Source of the DNA: Myxococcales bacterium | GTDB taxonomy: Bacteria > Desulfobacterota_B > Binatia > UBA1149 > SPBQ01 | Assembly: GCA_004525875.1 (NCBI GenBank) | Contig: SPBQ01000110.1 | Coordinates: 1 to 7,277, forward strand | Direction: 5' to 3' | DNA: 7,277 bases | In this document: positions 1 to 6,370 of the stretch, one piece after another | How positions within the stretch are numbered: the first letter of the stretch is position 1 | How the letters are laid out: each line of letters starts with the position of its first letter | The notes under the pieces: generated by a model | What the model was told of the DNA's origin: nothing | Databases searched by the model: none | Seen by the model: the letters and a program-made list of their open reading frames with translations, nothing else | Made by a program: the position numbers and the translations under genes

Positions 1-909
1 GGCTCGGGCGGCCCGCAGATCCGGTCTGGCCTCGGCCGCGTCGGTCGGGGTCGTGTGCGCGGTCGGGTCCATCGACGTCGCGTCACCGACGACGCCGTCC
101 GGCTTCAGGCGCACAAGCGGCGACCAGCGCAGCAGCGTGGCAAGTGTCACGCTGGCTTGCTCCCAGCGCGCGCGCTGGACCAGCTTGACCTGTCGCGCAC
201 GCGAGAGCTCGACCTCTGCTCGCGCAACGTCGCTACCCGGTCCCACTTCGAGCGCCGCACGCGATTCGGCGATCTCATGAAACCGCATGGCGTCGGCTTC
301 CAGGCCGTGGGCGATCTCCAGCGAGGCCAGCGCGAACACCAGCTCGAAGTAGGCGGTCGACGCTTCCAGCATGGCGACGCGGCGTGCATCGCGGATCTCC
401 AGCGAAGCGGCCGCCGCTTCGCGTCCGGCAGCGAGCGAGCGTTCGACGGCAGCCCCGGGGTTCACGCGATAGAACAGGCCGATCGACGGCTCGAAGCGAT
501 CGAACTCGACGTCTTCGACGTCGCCGAACGAGCCGACCTGTCGGCCGTCGAGACGCTTCGCCCCGAACTGGGCCGCGACGCCGGGAATCAGCGCTCCGGT
601 CGCTGCCTGCGAGCGGCCCGCAGCCGCGTCCAGCCGCGCGGCCGCCACGAGAACGGCGGCCGCCTCCGATTCGGCGGTCGAGAGCACCTCGGCCAGCGTG
701 ATCGTTCGCTGGGCCGAGACCTCCCCCGCAGCGAAGGTGTGGTCGGGCTGCGCAGCGGACGACGGATCGAGCGACATGGTCGCGACGGCGGCCGGGTCTG
801 CAGCGTGGACAGCCGGAATCGCCACCGACGGGGGCGGCGGTGCAGTCGCAGCGCAGCCGGCAATCCAGGCGGCCGCGAGACCACAGAGGGATGCGCGAGC
901 GCTCCTCAC
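1..909 (-). CDS. TolC-like outer-membrane efflux lipoprotein, C-terminus cut off by window edge
   Basis: This is the outer-membrane channel (OEP/OMF family) of the tripartite efflux system, which would carry substrate from the pump and adaptor across the outer membrane. The frame is open from a GTG at 909 to the left edge, giving 303 codons, so roughly the last third of a usual 420-480 residue protein is missing. Residues 1-19 form a lipoprotein signal peptide ending in a good lipobox (I16-A17-G18-C19), followed by a Pro/Ala/Ser-rich linker to about residue 65. The segment beginning TITLAEVL (69-76) starts the first OEP repeat: Ala-rich helices at about 70-105, a strand-like stretch about 107-150, then a long helix about 155-260 containing GPGSDVARAEVELSRARQ, which resembles the family's usual G-x-x-x-DV-x-RAE-x-x-L-x-x-A. 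The GTG overlaps the adaptor's TGA as GTGA, implying translational coupling. An internal ATG at residue 45 would remove the signal peptide, so GTG is preferred. The family call is firm; substrate is unknown. Confidence 0.88.
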   Translation of the reverse strand, partial: MRSARASLCGLAAAWIAGCAATAPPPPSVAIPAVHAADPAAVATMSLDPSSAAQPDHTFAAGEVSAQRTITLAEVLSTAESEAAAVLVAAARLDAAAGRSQAATGALIPGVAAQFGAKRLDGRQVGSFGDVEDVEFDRFEPSIGLFYRVNPGAAVERSLAAGREAAAASLEIRDARRVAMLEASTAYFELVFALASLEIAHGLEADAMRFHEIAESRAALEVGPGSDVARAEVELSRARQVKLVQRARWEQASVTLATLLRWSPLVRLKPDGVVGDATSMDPTAHTTPTDAAEARPDLRAARA

Positions 910-2051
910 TCCTGGCTCTCCTCCACCGTCGCCACACGCACGCCCTCCACGGCCAGCGGTGAGCCGGCGATCACGACGAGATCGCCGCCCGTGAGCCCGC
1001 TGGCCACGACCGCGCGGCGCCCATCGTCGTAAGCGACCGAAACCGATCGGCGCTCCAGCACGTCATCGACCGCCACGAGCACGTAGCGATCGGCCCCTTG
1101 CCCTCGCACCGCTCGCGACGCAACGCTGCGGCCGGGATCGTCCATCCGAACGCGCAATTCGACCGACGCGTACATGCCGGGGGCGAGCCGGCCGTCGTCG
1201 TTGGCGAGGTCGGCCTCCACGCGCATGGAACGAGTCGCAGAATCGAGCGCGCCGGCGATGCGTGCGATCGACGCCTCCACGGTCCGCGCCGGGAACGCGT
1301 CAAAGCGCACGTGCACCGCGTCGCCGGCGGCGACGTGCGGGACCAGCGACTCGGGCACCATGAACACGAGTCGCAACCTGTCGGTGCGAGAGATCTCGAC
1401 TACCGGCTCGGCATCGGAACTGTTGCCCTCGCGAACCAGCGCGCCCGGATGAAGCGTCCGTCGTGTGATACGGCCGGCGAACGGCGCCTGGATGACGGCG
1501 AACGCGCTCATGGCCTCGAGGCGTGCGAGGTCGGCGCGAGCGACCGCGAGACGAGCGTCGCCGACCTCGATCCCCGCCGCCGCCACTTGCTCGTCGGCAG
1601 CCGCCGCGTCAAGGGCCTGCTGCGCCACCGCGCCCGCCTCGCGCTCGCGTAGTGTCGCCAGGCGGGTGCGTGTCACACCGGCAAGCTCCCGCTCGGCGCG
1701 CGCCCGGACGAGCTCGGCCCCGGCAGCGGCAACCTCGGCGCGTCCGCGTTCGATGTCGGCGCTCATCTCCGGGACGACGATGCGCGCGAGCACCCGGCCA
1801 GACTCGACGCGATCGCCGATATCGACGGCCACCTCTTCGAGATAGCCGGTGACGCGGGCGTAGAGCGCGGCGCTCTCCCAGGCCTCGAGACCACCGGGGA
1901 TCACGATCGTCCGTTGGGAATCCGCGACAGCGGGCCGGGCCACCACGACTCGCAGGGGATCGGCTTGCGTGGGAGTAGCTCCGCGATCTCCGCAGGCCAG
2001 GCACAGCGCGGACAGGAGAACGGGAACGATCTTCGCGATGCGATCAGGCAC
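906..2051 (-). CDS. RND efflux periplasmic adaptor (membrane-fusion protein), lipoprotein
   Basis: This HlyD/AcrA-type adaptor (381 residues, normal family length) should link the inner-membrane RND pump to the outer-membrane channel. The N-terminus is a short signal sequence with hydrophobic core (about residues 8-19) and a probable lipidated Cys20; the residues before it (C17-L18-A19) are a weak match to a lipobox. The first lipoyl half lies at about 52-92 (includes VTGYLEEVAVDIGDRVESG), an Ala/Arg/Glu-rich coiled-coil hairpin at about 96-180, the second lipoyl half at about 184-208 with the typical APFAGRITRR, a beta-barrel at about 218-297 ending in LAPGMYASVELRV, and the membrane-proximal domain to about 376. 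The start is a GTG inside the end of the RND gene (8-bp overlap), supported by a GGAGG six bases upstream; no in-frame ATG is available near the signal sequence. Its stop overlaps the outer-membrane factor's start by 4 bp. The substrate cannot be read from the sequence. Confidence 0.95.
   Translation of the reverse strand: MPDRIAKIVPVLLSALCLACGDRGATPTQADPLRVVVARPAVADSQRTIVIPGGLEAWESAALYARVTGYLEEVAVDIGDRVESGRVLARIVVPEMSADIERGRAEVAAAGAELVRARAERELAGVTRTRLATLREREAGAVAQQALDAAAADEQVAAAGIEVGDARLAVARADLARLEAMSAFAVIQAPFAGRITRRTLHPGALVREGNSSDAEPVVEISRTDRLRLVFMVPESLVPHVAAGDAVHVRFDAFPARTVEASIARIAGALDSATRSMRVEADLANDDGRLAPGMYASVELRVRMDDPGRSVASRAVRGQGADRYVLVAVDDVLERRSVSVAYDDGRRAVVASGLTGGDLVVIAGSPLAVEGVRVATVEESQE
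920..924 (-). promoter_or_regulatory. Ribosome-binding site for the outer-membrane factor
   Basis: GGAGG on the minus strand lies 10 bases before the GTG at 909, inside the last codons of the adaptor gene. It supports the GTG start that restores the full lipoprotein signal peptide. The spacing is slightly long. Confidence 0.5.
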
Positions 2052-5000
2052 GGCGGGCCTCCGGTTCGGGTCGCTTCATCATCACGTACAGACATGGCAG
2101 CACGTAGAGGGTCAGGACGGTGGCGCTCAGGACGCCGCCGATGATCGCGCGCGCAAGCGGGATGTTCGCCTGCGCGCCGCCGAGCCCGATCGCCATCGGC
2201 AGCAATGCGAGCACCGTCGTCAGCGACGTCATCAGAATCGGGCGCAGGCGAACCTCGGCCGCCTCGCGCACCGCGGTCTCGGGATCGGTGCCCTCGGCCA
2301 TGCGCGCGTTGGCGAAGTGGACGAGCAAGATGCCGTACTCCACCACGATGCCGAGCATCATGATCACGCCCATCACGCTCTGGATGTTGATGGACGTTCC
2401 GGTCAGCACGAGCACGGCGGCCACGCCGATGAAGCCCAGCGGCACGGTGACCAGCACCATCAGCGGATCGACGAAGGAACGGAACTGCGCGACCATCACG
2501 AGGTAGACCAGCACGGCGGCCAGCACGAGACCACGGGCGAACTCGGTGAACGCCGCGCGCATCGTGGCCACCTCTCCGCTCGCCGTCAGCACGTACCCGC
2601 GGCCCGCGTACTCGCCGCCGACCTGATACGCACGCGATCCGCGGGCGTCGAGAATCGCCTCGAGCGCGAGGTCGGGATCCGCCGCGAGCGCGCGTTCCAT
2701 GGCCGCGACTACGTGGCCGACGTTCGCCGACGGGGCCACGTCGGCGTAGACGTCGACGACCCGCGTGATGTTGCGGTGGCTGACGAAGGACGGGCCGGTT
2801 CCGCGCGTGACCGTCGCGACGGTGCGCAGCGGAACACGAGCGCCGCCGGCCTCCGGCGTGATCGGCACGTCGAGGAGCGTCTCGGCGGAGACAAGTTCAC
2901 TCTCCCGGTACTGCGCGCCGATGAAGTAGTGATTGCCGTTGCGCTCGTCGATCCAGAACGCCGGCTCGAAGTTGATGCTCGAGTTGGTCGCCGTCACGAG
3001 GTTGTGCATCACGTCGCGAACCGAGATGCCGGCCATCGCGGCCTTGGAGCGGTCGATGTCGACGACGAGCGTCGGATAGTCGTTGCGCTGGAGTACGCGC
3101 ACATCAGCGGCGCCGGCCACGCCGGCCAGGACACGCGCGGTGTGGGCGCCGAGCTCCTGAAGGACATCGAGGTCGCTGCCCTTCACCTGGAAGTGGATCG
3201 GCGCCGGTTCTCCGGAATTGAGCGCGGCCGACAGCATGCCTCCGGTGTCGAACGAGAACTCCGCCTGCGGGAATCGCTCTCGAAGGCGCGGCCGTAGCTC
3301 CTCGACGAGCTCGAACACGTCGCGGCGACCGTCCTTGAGCTGCACGAGCACGAACGCGTCCATCGGCCCGGTGTTCGGTGTGTACGCCGCCGGCCAGTCC
3401 ATCAGCACGCCGATGTTCGTGATCAGCATCCGCAGGTCGGAATCCGGATAGTTCTCGACCGCCGGATACTCCGGATCGGCGGTGCCGAGCACGGAGATGA
3501 GCTCGCGCTCGACCTCGGCCAGCGTTCTCTCGGTCTGCTCGATGCGTGTGCCCGAGGGCAGGCGCACCTGCATCTGGAACTGCGCGGCATCGATGCGGGG
3601 GAACAGCTCGCGCCCGCCCGTGCCGAGAACAACGGTCGCGGCGAGGCCGGCCAGCACGGCCACGAGAACGACGGCACGGCGACGCGCGATCGCGGCCGCG
3701 ACCGATCGCGAGTAGCCGGCCAGCCGCCGAGAGGACCCGTCGGTCCGCGAGTCGGCGAGCCGCAGGAAGCGCGCGCAGCAGGTGGGAACGACCGTCAGCG
3801 CGACGATCAGGGAGGAAAACATCACGAAGCTCGCAGCCATACCGAGCGGCGCGAACAAGTACTTCGCCATCCCGGTCAGGAACACGATCGGCAGGAACAC
3901 GACTGCGAACGTCAGCGTCGAGACGACGATCGACGGCGCCACTTCAGCGGCGCCGTCCACCGCGGCGTCGCCGGGAGCCTTTCCCGCCTGCAGGTGCCGC
4001 ATCACGTTGTCGACGACGACGATCGATTGATCGACGAGGATACCGATCGCCAGGGCAATACCGCCGAGCGTGAGCGTGTTGATCGTCTGCCCGGCCGCGA
4101 GCAGGCCGATCATGGATCCGAGAATCGCCAGGGGAATGGCCAGTACGATGATGCCGGTGGCGACGATGCTGCGCAGGAACACGAACACGACCAGTCCGGC
4201 CAGCACCGCACCGAGCCAGGCGGCGAGTCGCAGGCCGTCGATCGAATCTCGAACGTATACCGACTGGTCGAGCACGACTTCGAGCGCGAGATCTCGAGCA
4301 CGTTCGTCCATCTCTCGCAGTCGTTCGCGGATGCGTGAGAGCTGGCCACGAATCGCGTCCACGATCTCGATCGTGTTGGCACCGGGCTGGCGATAGATGG
4401 GGATGTAGACCTGGCGCCGGCCGTTGATGCGAACGATGTTGCTCTGGATCTGCGAGGAGTCCTGCACGCTGGCAACGTCGCGCATGAAGATCATGCCATC
4501 GTCTCGCAGCGCCACGGGCACGTCGTTGAGCTCCTCGACCTTCGAGGGCATGGCGTTCGCGAAGATCTGGTAGTCGGTATCGCCGGCTTTCATGTTGCCG
4601 GCCGGTACGAACACGGATTGCTCGTGAAGCGCGCGCACGACGTCCATCGCCGACAGGTCACGCGCTTCGAGCTTCCCGCGGTCGACGTAGGCCAGGATTC
4701 GACGCAGCTTGCCGCCGTAGACGGCAGGCGCGATCACGCCCGGGATCGACTGGAGCCGGTTGCGCAGCGCGAAGTAGGCGACGTCGTACAGCTCCTTCTC
4801 CGTCATCGTCGCGGACGAGACGCTCACCAGGCACAGCGGTACCGAGGCCGTGGGGTCGAACGGCATGACCATCGGCGGAATCGTACCCGGCGGCAGATAG
4901 AACATGTCGCTCATCGCGTACGAAGTGACCTGACTCATCGCCGTGTCGAAGCTGATGCCCTCGCGGAAGAAATCCTTGACGATGCTCACGCCGAGCATCG

Positions 5001-5244
5001 AGCGCGCCTCCTGATGCTCGATGCCGATCGACTGGCCGGACCAGCGCTCCAGCCGACTCGTGATGTCGCGCTCCATCACGACCGGCGGCATGCCGGGGTA
5101 GAACGTGACGATCTGCACCGCCGGGGTCGTGAACGTCGGCAGTAGATCGGCCGGCAGCTGACGGTAGGCCGTCAGCCCGAGCACGGACGTCAGCAGTGCG
5201 CCGACGACGACTACGTACGGAAGACCGATGGCGCGCTTGATCAT
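2044..5244 (-). CDS. RND-family efflux permease (AcrB/CusA superfamily)
   Basis: This is a proton-driven inner-membrane RND transporter of 1066 residues, the usual length. It shows the duplicated layout: TM1 at about 9-29, a periplasmic loop to about 335, TM2-TM6 at about 340-490, TM7 at about 522-541, a second loop to about 900, and TM8-TM12 at about 903-1056. Family landmarks include FYPGMPP (48-54), GILVDQSIVVVDN in TM4 (401-413) and RLRPILMTSL in TM11 (999-1008). In TM4, Asp405 is kept but the second Asp of the AcrB pair is Gln406. In TM10 the AcrB Lys position appears to be Glu969, as in CusA, while the CusA TM11 Lys position is Ile1002. The periplasmic loops look more like multidrug-type than CzcA/CusA-type pumps, but subtype and substrate are not certain. 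The ATG at 5244 is chosen because MIKRAIGLPY begins a normal RND N-terminus. The frame stays open with an ATG as far as 5418, adding 58 Arg/Pro-rich residues that are unlike the family. No clear ribosome-binding site precedes 5244. It is the first gene of the operon. Confidence 0.95.
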   Translation of the reverse strand: MIKRAIGLPYVVVVGALLTSVLGLTAYRQLPADLLPTFTTPAVQIVTFYPGMPPVVMERDITSRLERWSGQSIGIEHQEARSMLGVSIVKDFFREGISFDTAMSQVTSYAMSDMFYLPPGTIPPMVMPFDPTASVPLCLVSVSSATMTEKELYDVAYFALRNRLQSIPGVIAPAVYGGKLRRILAYVDRGKLEARDLSAMDVVRALHEQSVFVPAGNMKAGDTDYQIFANAMPSKVEELNDVPVALRDDGMIFMRDVASVQDSSQIQSNIVRINGRRQVYIPIYRQPGANTIEIVDAIRGQLSRIRERLREMDERARDLALEVVLDQSVYVRDSIDGLRLAAWLGAVLAGLVVFVFLRSIVATGIIVLAIPLAILGSMIGLLAAGQTINTLTLGGIALAIGILVDQSIVVVDNVMRHLQAGKAPGDAAVDGAAEVAPSIVVSTLTFAVVFLPIVFLTGMAKYLFAPLGMAASFVMFSSLIVALTVVPTCCARFLRLADSRTDGSSRRLAGYSRSVAAAIARRRAVVLVAVLAGLAATVVLGTGGRELFPRIDAAQFQMQVRLPSGTRIEQTERTLAEVERELISVLGTADPEYPAVENYPDSDLRMLITNIGVLMDWPAAYTPNTGPMDAFVLVQLKDGRRDVFELVEELRPRLRERFPQAEFSFDTGGMLSAALNSGEPAPIHFQVKGSDLDVLQELGAHTARVLAGVAGAADVRVLQRNDYPTLVVDIDRSKAAMAGISVRDVMHNLVTATNSSINFEPAFWIDERNGNHYFIGAQYRESELVSAETLLDVPITPEAGGARVPLRTVATVTRGTGPSFVSHRNITRVVDVYADVAPSANVGHVVAAMERALAADPDLALEAILDARGSRAYQVGGEYAGRGYVLTASGEVATMRAAFTEFARGLVLAAVLVYLVMVAQFRSFVDPLMVLVTVPLGFIGVAAVLVLTGTSINIQSVMGVIMMLGIVVEYGILLVHFANARMAEGTDPETAVREAAEVRLRPILMTSLTTVLALLPMAIGLGGAQANIPLARAIIGGVLSATVLTLYVLPCLYVMMKRPEPEARRA
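2058..2062 (-). promoter_or_regulatory. Ribosome-binding site for the adaptor gene
   Basis: GGAGG on the minus strand lies 6 bases before the GTG at 2051, within the final codons of the RND gene. The spacing is close to optimal, and it decides the GTG start and the 8-bp overlap. Confidence 0.65.
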
Positions 5245-5293
5245 CAGAAATGAGGGCGGCCGACCGCGGGCGAGCCGGGCAGGCGGAGCTTTC

Positions 5294-5322
5294 AGTATAG
5301 GTCGCCGTGGGATTCCAGAAAC
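5294..5322 (-). promoter_or_regulatory. Candidate promoter of the efflux operon
   Basis: The minus strand carries TATACT at 5299-5294, which matches the sigma-70 -10 consensus at five of six positions and stands out in GC-rich surroundings. The -35 side (about 5316-5322, TTTCTG or GTTTCT) is poor, so an activator or another sigma factor may be needed. Transcription starting near 5287 would give a leader of about 43 bases to the ATG at 5244 and would exclude the upstream in-frame ATGs, which supports the chosen start. Confidence 0.3.
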
Positions 5323-5327
5323 ACGGC
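5304..5327. promoter_or_regulatory. Inverted repeat GCCGTG-N12-CACGGC, possible operator
   Basis: A perfect 6-bp inverted repeat (5304-5309 and 5322-5327) with a 12-bp spacer overlaps the spacer and -35 area of the candidate efflux promoter. A dimeric repressor or activator bound here could control the pump genes. No regulator gene is present in the window to pair with it, and 6-bp arms can arise by chance in GC-rich DNA. Confidence 0.25.
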
Positions 5328-5374
5328 CCGGCCAGTCTTCTACCGGCTCCGTGCCGCCCGTCATGCGGGAGCCT

Positions 5375-5393
5375 GCAGCACGCGCGATGCTGC
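5375..5393. repeat. Inverted repeat GCAGCA-N7-TGCTGC in the divergent region
   Basis: Perfect 6-bp arms (5375-5380 and 5388-5393) flank a 7-base centre. This could be an operator or a small hairpin. It lies upstream of the candidate efflux promoter and about 120 bp before the ferredoxin start. It has no T-tract on either strand, so it does not look like an intrinsic terminator. Confidence 0.25.
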
Positions 5394-5513
5394 GCCGGGA
5401 GCCGCCACCGATTCGCATTTGTCCGACGATTCCGACTAAATTCGAGGCCGAGCCGCGCGGCCTGACCCGCTTCGGACGCCGCGACTACACCCCAGGGGAG
5501 AGACAACCGAACG

Positions 5514-6074
5514 ATGGCCGAGACCGCCAGCGATCTGACCGCCGAGGAGAAGGCGGCCAAAGAGAAGCAAGCCGGCAAGAAGAAGGAGCAGCTTCTCTAC
5601 CGTCTGAAAGAAGAGCGCATTCCCGAGGCCGTCTGGCCGACCGAGTTCGGCGAGAAGAAGAAGCGACCACGCGAGCTCGCGATGATGGACATCAACGCCT
5701 GCTACCCCTGCGGCAAATGTCCCGAGTTCTGCCCCGTCGGCTGCATCGAGTATCTCCCCGAGGGCACGCTACCCAACCGCGGCCTGCAGCCCGTCCAGGT
5801 GCGCTTCGAGGAGTGCATCGGCTGCTACATCTGCGTCGAGATCTGCGCGCTGCTCACCGACTACGACGCCGTCCGCATGTATCCGACCGATCTGATCGAA
5901 GAGCTGTTCGACGTCAAGATCGGTGACAGCAAACCCGACGTGTACCACCCGACCAAGCCTTACGAGGAGCTGTTCTCCGAGGGCGGCCGGAACTCCGTGC
6001 GCATGGTCGGCGCCGGCTCGCGCATCAAGGAAAAGATCGTCAAGGACGAGCGCAAGCGAATGGGCTGGACCTGA
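5514..6074 (+). CDS. 2[4Fe-4S] ferredoxin-like protein
   Basis: This 186-residue protein is predicted to be a cytoplasmic electron carrier with two cubane iron-sulfur clusters. The cluster-binding motifs are C63-x2-C66-x2-C69-x3-C73-P and C101-x2-C104-x2-C107-x3-C111; a ninth cysteine, C77, follows the first motif. The second motif ends in Cys-Ala instead of the usual Cys-Pro. The core is flanked by extensions not found in minimal ferredoxins of about 55-80 residues: a Lys/Glu-rich N-terminal stretch (about 1-55, with helical character) and a C-terminal tail from about 125 to 186. These may dock to a partner enzyme. No signal peptide or membrane segment is visible. The ATG at 5514 is preceded by a purine-rich AGGGGAGAG at 5494-5502, somewhat far upstream. 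It lies 16 bp before the small CxxC protein and probably shares its transcript. The partner oxidoreductase is not in the window. Confidence 0.9.
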   Translation: MAETASDLTAEEKAAKEKQAGKKKEQLLYRLKEERIPEAVWPTEFGEKKKRPRELAMMDINACYPCGKCPEFCPVGCIEYLPEGTLPNRGLQPVQVRFEECIGCYICVEICALLTDYDAVRMYPTDLIEELFDVKIGDSKPDVYHPTKPYEELFSEGGRNSVRMVGAGSRIKEKIVKDERKRMGWT

Positions 6075-6090
6075 GAGGCGTGGGCTAGAG

Positions 6091-6300
6091 ATGGCGGCCG
6101 CCGACAACAAGACTCTCCACACCAAGTGCTGCAGCTGCGGCGCCGATATCGTCACCCACGTCGACCCCGACGTGAGCAAGCGAAGCACGTGGCCGCTCCT
6201 CGGAAAGAGGGACGGGAAGCCGGCAGTCTTCCCCGCCTGCACCAAGTGCTACAAGAACGGCTGGCGGCCCGAGGGGTACACCGAGTACGCGATCGCCTGA
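6091..6300 (+). CDS. Small CxxC...CxxC (zinc-ribbon-like) protein, unknown function
   Basis: I do not recognise this 69-residue protein. It has two CxxC knuckles, C13-C16 (followed by Gly) and C50-C53, plus an extra C14. Four cysteines in two pairs 33 residues apart is the usual layout of a small zinc ribbon, although iron binding is not excluded. The stretch between them is basic and polar, and the tail has several aromatic residues (Y54, W58, Y63, Y66). No signal peptide or transmembrane helix is seen, so it is probably cytoplasmic. The ATG at 6091 is chosen because it gives a compact protein just after the ferredoxin stop. The frame is open further upstream, but that part overlaps the ferredoxin and does not look coding. 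A distant GAGAGG (6073-6078) is the only ribosome-binding candidate. Its position suggests a role with the ferredoxin, for instance in a redox complex; that is inference. Confidence 0.78.
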   Translation: MAAADNKTLHTKCCSCGADIVTHVDPDVSKRSTWPLLGKRDGKPAVFPACTKCYKNGWRPEGYTEYAIA

Positions 6301-6307
6301 GCGTCTT

Positions 6308-6333
6308 CCACGGCACGCGTCCACGGCGCGCGT
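6308..6333. repeat. Two-copy 13-bp tandem repeat
   Basis: CCACGGCACGCGT (6308-6320) is followed directly by CCACGGCGCGCGT (6321-6333), which differs at one base. The two copies abut exactly. It may be a recent slippage duplication or a pair of protein-binding half sites. Confidence 0.8.
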
Positions 6334-6357
6334 CCTTGTCACGGCCCGGCCCGTGGT

Positions 6358-6362
6358 AGAGG
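6358..6362 (+). promoter_or_regulatory. Ribosome-binding site deciding the hydratase start
   Basis: AGAGG lies 8 bases before the ATG at 6371. It favours that ATG over the in-frame GTG at 6353, which would lengthen the protein by six residues and has no comparable site. Confidence 0.5.
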
Positions 6363-6370
6363 CTCCCGTC

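Larger units (their letters stand above)
5245..5513. other. Divergent intergenic region between efflux operon and ferredoxin gene
   Basis: This is the longest non-coding stretch in the window (269 bp) and should carry both divergent promoters. On the minus strand it has one AT-rich -10 candidate. On the plus strand the only AT-rich patch is TAAATT at 5437-5442, which lacks a properly spaced -35 element, so the promoter of the ferredoxin gene remains unlocated. Two perfect 6-bp inverted repeats are listed separately. No RNA gene or small ORF with convincing coding character was seen. Confidence 0.7.
6301..6370 (+). other. Intergenic spacer before the enoyl-CoA hydratase gene
   Basis: These 70 bp hold a 13-bp tandem duplication, a weak hairpin (CACGG 6340-6344 with CCGTG 6351-6355) and the hydratase ribosome-binding site. 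No convincing promoter or T-tract terminator is visible, so read-through from the ferredoxin transcript is plausible but not shown. Confidence 0.5.

Noticed and set aside
275..937. Minus-strand open frame of 220 codons overlapping the outer-membrane factor in another frame
   Set aside because: Its composition is dominated by Arg, Gly and Ser, and it overlaps the frame that gives a proper signal peptide and OEP motifs.
55..1032. Long plus-strand open frame of 325 codons opposite the outer-membrane factor
   Set aside because: It is Arg-rich, has no family landmarks, and lies antisense to a gene with a lipobox and OEP helices. It is typical of shadow frames in GC-rich DNA.
1969..3297. Plus-strand open frame of 442 codons opposite the RND gene
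   Set aside because: It is rich in His, Arg and Asp, as expected for the antisense of an RND gene, and has no recognisable domain.
5419..5442. TTGTCC and TAAATT as a plus-strand promoter for the ferredoxin
   Set aside because: The spacer is only 12 bases, too short for a sigma-70 promoter, and both hexamers match at only four positions.
5228..5926. Plus-strand open frame of 232 codons covering the divergent region
   Set aside because: It overlaps the ferredoxin in another frame and shows Arg-rich low-information sequence. The ferredoxin frame has clear cluster motifs.
5769..6245. Minus-strand open frame of 158 codons opposite the ferredoxin and small protein
   Set aside because: It is rich in Leu, Val, Ala and Asp as an antisense effect, and it conflicts with two better supported plus-strand genes.
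6336..6364. TTGTCA as a -35 element for a hydratase promoter
   Set aside because: There is no -10-like hexamer at a 16-18 base spacing.
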